A DNA stretch of 64,000 nt, from positions 2,170,001 through 2,234,000 of the forward strand of contig NZ_CP070977.1 of NCBI RefSeq assembly GCF_018417535.1, in the 5' to 3' direction. The position numbers and the translations under genes were made by a program. The stretch's first letter is position 1. The number at the start of each line of letters is the position of its first letter. Below are positions 62,728-64,000 of this stretch, piece by piece. The DNA is from Burkholderia pyrrocinia (lineage in GTDB: Bacteria > Pseudomonadota > Gammaproteobacteria > Burkholderiales > Burkholderiaceae). The notes below the pieces were generated by a model. The model saw nothing but the letters and a program-made list of their open reading frames with translations. It was not told the origin of the DNA and did not search any database.

Positions 62728-64000
62728 CGTTGCTCCGCATTGAAGTGTTTCTTGATGCCTTGCCAGCATTCGAAGTAGTCCGCCTGCAGTTGCGCGGTGT
62801 CGAGCGCGTAGCGCGTCGGCCGGATCAGCGTGCGGGTCTCGAACATGAACGCCATCGTCGCGTCGACCTTGTGCGGCTTCGTCGTGTCGCTCGCGGACGC
62901 CTTCTCGAACGTGTCCGCGTCGGGCCCGTGGCCCGACATGCAGTTGTGCAGGCTCGCGCCGCCCGGCACGAAGCCTTCGGCCTTCGCGTCGTATGCGCCG
63001 TGCACGAGCCCCATGAACTCGCTCGCGACATTGCGGTGGAACCATGGCGGGCGGAACGTATCCTCGGCCGCGAGCCAGCGCGGCGGGAAGATCACGAAGT
63101 CGATCGTGTCGACGCCCGGCGTGTCGCTCTGCGACTGCAGCACGAGGAAGATCGACGGATCGGGATGGTCGAAGCTGATCGAGCCGATCGTGTTGAACAG
63201 GCGCAGATCGTATTTGTACGGCGCGTAGTTGCCGTGCCACGCGACGACGTCGAGCGGCGAATGGCCGATGTCCGCGCGCCACAGCCGGCCGTTCAGCTTC
63301 GCGATCAGCTCGAACGCGCCTTCGCGGTCTTCGTACGCGGCCTGCGGCGTCAGGAAGTCGCGCGGGTTCGCGAGACCGTTCGAGCCGATCGGGCCGAGAT
63401 CCGGCAGGCGCAGCTGCGCGCCGAAGTTTTCGCAGATGTAGCCGCGCGCGTCGCCGTCCGGCAGCGCAACGGAAAAACGCACGCCGCGCGGAATCACCGC
63501 GATCTCGAACGGCTCGACGTCGAGCCGGCCGAATTCGGTCGCGATGAAGAGCCGCCCCTGCTGCGGAACGATCAGCAGTTCGCCGTCCGCGCTGTAGAAG
63601 AAGCGGTCCTGCATCGAGCGGTTCGCCGCGTACAGGTGAATCGCGCAGCCGTTCATCGCGGCCGCCGAGCCGTTGCCGGCCATCGTCACCAGAGCGTCGA
63701 CGAAATCGGTCGGCTCGACCGGCATCGGCAGCGGATCCCAGCGCAACTGGTTCGGCGGCGTCGGCGGCACGTCGGCCGAATCGCCGAATTCCGACACGAG
63801 CCGCTGCAGGCCCGCATACGGCTCGAACGGCCGGTGCACGGCGGCCGGGCGGATACGGTACAGCCACGAGCGGCGGTTGTGGCCGCGCGGCGCGGTAAAC
63901 GCGGTGCCCGACAGCTGCTCCGCATACAGCCCGTACGGCGCGCGCTGCGGCGAGTTGCGGCCGTGCGGCAGCGCGCCGGGCAGTGCCTCGGTCGCGAATT
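62724..64000 (-). CDS. hmgA: Homogentisate 1,2-dioxygenase (3' part)
   Basis: The C-terminal 425 or so residues of HmgA, which opens homogentisate to maleylacetoacetate. The coding frame runs out of the window at the right edge: upstream in-frame codons read [20 protein letters not shown] and then [20 protein letters not shown], as in the N-terminus of the family. Iron ligands are seen as [13 protein letters not shown] (His and Glu) and SGHGPD (His). A GTG at 63839 inside the gene is not the true start. It precedes fahA in a coupled pair. Confidence 0.96.
   Translation of the reverse strand, partial: FATEALPGALPHGRNSPQRAPYGLYAEQLSGTAFTAPRGHNRRSWLYRIRPAAVHRPFEPYAGLQRLVSEFGDSADVPPTPPNQLRWDPLPMPVEPTDFVDALVTMAGNGSAAAMNGCAIHLYAANRSMQDRFFYSADGELLIVPQQGRLFIATEFGRLDVEPFEIAVIPRGVRFSVALPDGDARGYICENFGAQLRLPDLGPIGSNGLANPRDFLTPQAAYEDREGAFELIAKLNGRLWRADIGHSPLDVVAWHGNYAPYKYDLRLFNTIGSISFDHPDPSIFLVLQSQSDTPGVDTIDFVIFPPRWLAAEDTFRPPWFHRNVASEFMGLVHGAYDAKAEGFVPGGASLHNCMSGHGPDADTFEKASASDTTKPHKVDATMAFMFETRTLIRPTRYALDTAQLQADYFECWQGIKKHFNAEQR

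Noticed and set aside
63686-63839. GTG at 63839 as the start of homogentisate dioxygenase
   Set aside because: The frame stays open to the window edge and the upstream codons give the conserved N-terminal sequence of the family.

Overview
The window is GC-rich (roughly two thirds G+C), densely packed beta-proteobacterial chromosome. The gene order apaH ... plsC-pyrC'-pyrB-pyrR-ruvX-yqgE, rubredoxin-thiD, groEL-groES, and the hmgA-fahA pair, together with a 3-hydroxybutyrate oligomer hydrolase, point to a Burkholderia species, most likely of the B. cepacia complex, primary chromosome. The assignment rests on recognised proteins and gene order; no database search was run. No rRNA, tRNA, CRISPR array or insertion sequence was recognised.

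Layout. 1-11.7 kb is mostly core: the 3' end of apaH, a glycosyltransferase, a tightly overlapping minus-strand cluster (yqgE, ruvX, pyrR, pyrB, an apparently inactive dihydroorotase-like pyrC', plsC), a FimL/ChpA-like orphan, rubredoxin, thiD, and groES-groEL under a perfect CIRCE operator. 12.1-20.1 kb is a six-gene plus-strand iron locus behind a promoter with a Fur-box-like sequence: OprB-type porin, secreted beta-propeller-like protein, Tat-exported Dyp peroxidase, and a ferric-type ABC transporter. 20.1-23.4 kb is a minus-strand operon of an ECF sigma factor and anti-sigma factor with several secreted proteins (a DUF with a YxFDxD motif, a cupredoxin, a LolA-like protein) and an SRPBCC protein. 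23.75-26.5 kb encodes a 909-residue secreted protein built of 44-residue repeats, ten of them exactly 132 bp.

27-31.3 kb holds a D-amino-acid cluster: DadA/DauA-type oxidase and amino-acid binding protein, divergent from an ornithine cyclodeaminase-family dehydrogenase and a YheO/DauR-type regulator, with two identical operator-like palindromes in the divergent spacer. 31-34.8 kb: DsbA-family oxidoreductase, DHA2 efflux pump, TauE/SafE permease. 34.9-36.1 kb is a small, lower-GC insertion: an intact HTH plus minimal nucleotidyltransferase (MNT) gene with a cluster of upstream operator-like repeats, and a partner HEPN-type gene broken by frameshifts. 36.2-41.3 kb: lipoprotein S10 peptidase, oligomer hydrolase, BON protein. 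41.7-50.1 kb: an orphan TAXI-type binding protein, an isomerase, a LysR regulator, an NTF2-like protein, and the xanthine dehydrogenase genes xdhA-xdhB-xdhC, where XdhC lacks its N-terminal domain and a short palindromic element sits at the xdhB/xdhC junction. 50.4-61.3 kb carries several MFS/EamA exporters, AraC and LysR regulators, a class V aminotransferase, D-lactate dehydrogenase and BluB. The window ends in fahA and the 3' part of hmgA (tyrosine/homogentisate breakdown).

Most promising for follow-up are the Fur-linked porin/peroxidase/ABC iron locus, the ECF-sigma/cupredoxin operon, the HTH-MNT/HEPN remnant with its operators, the giant repeat protein, and the D-arginine-type cluster with its shared operator.
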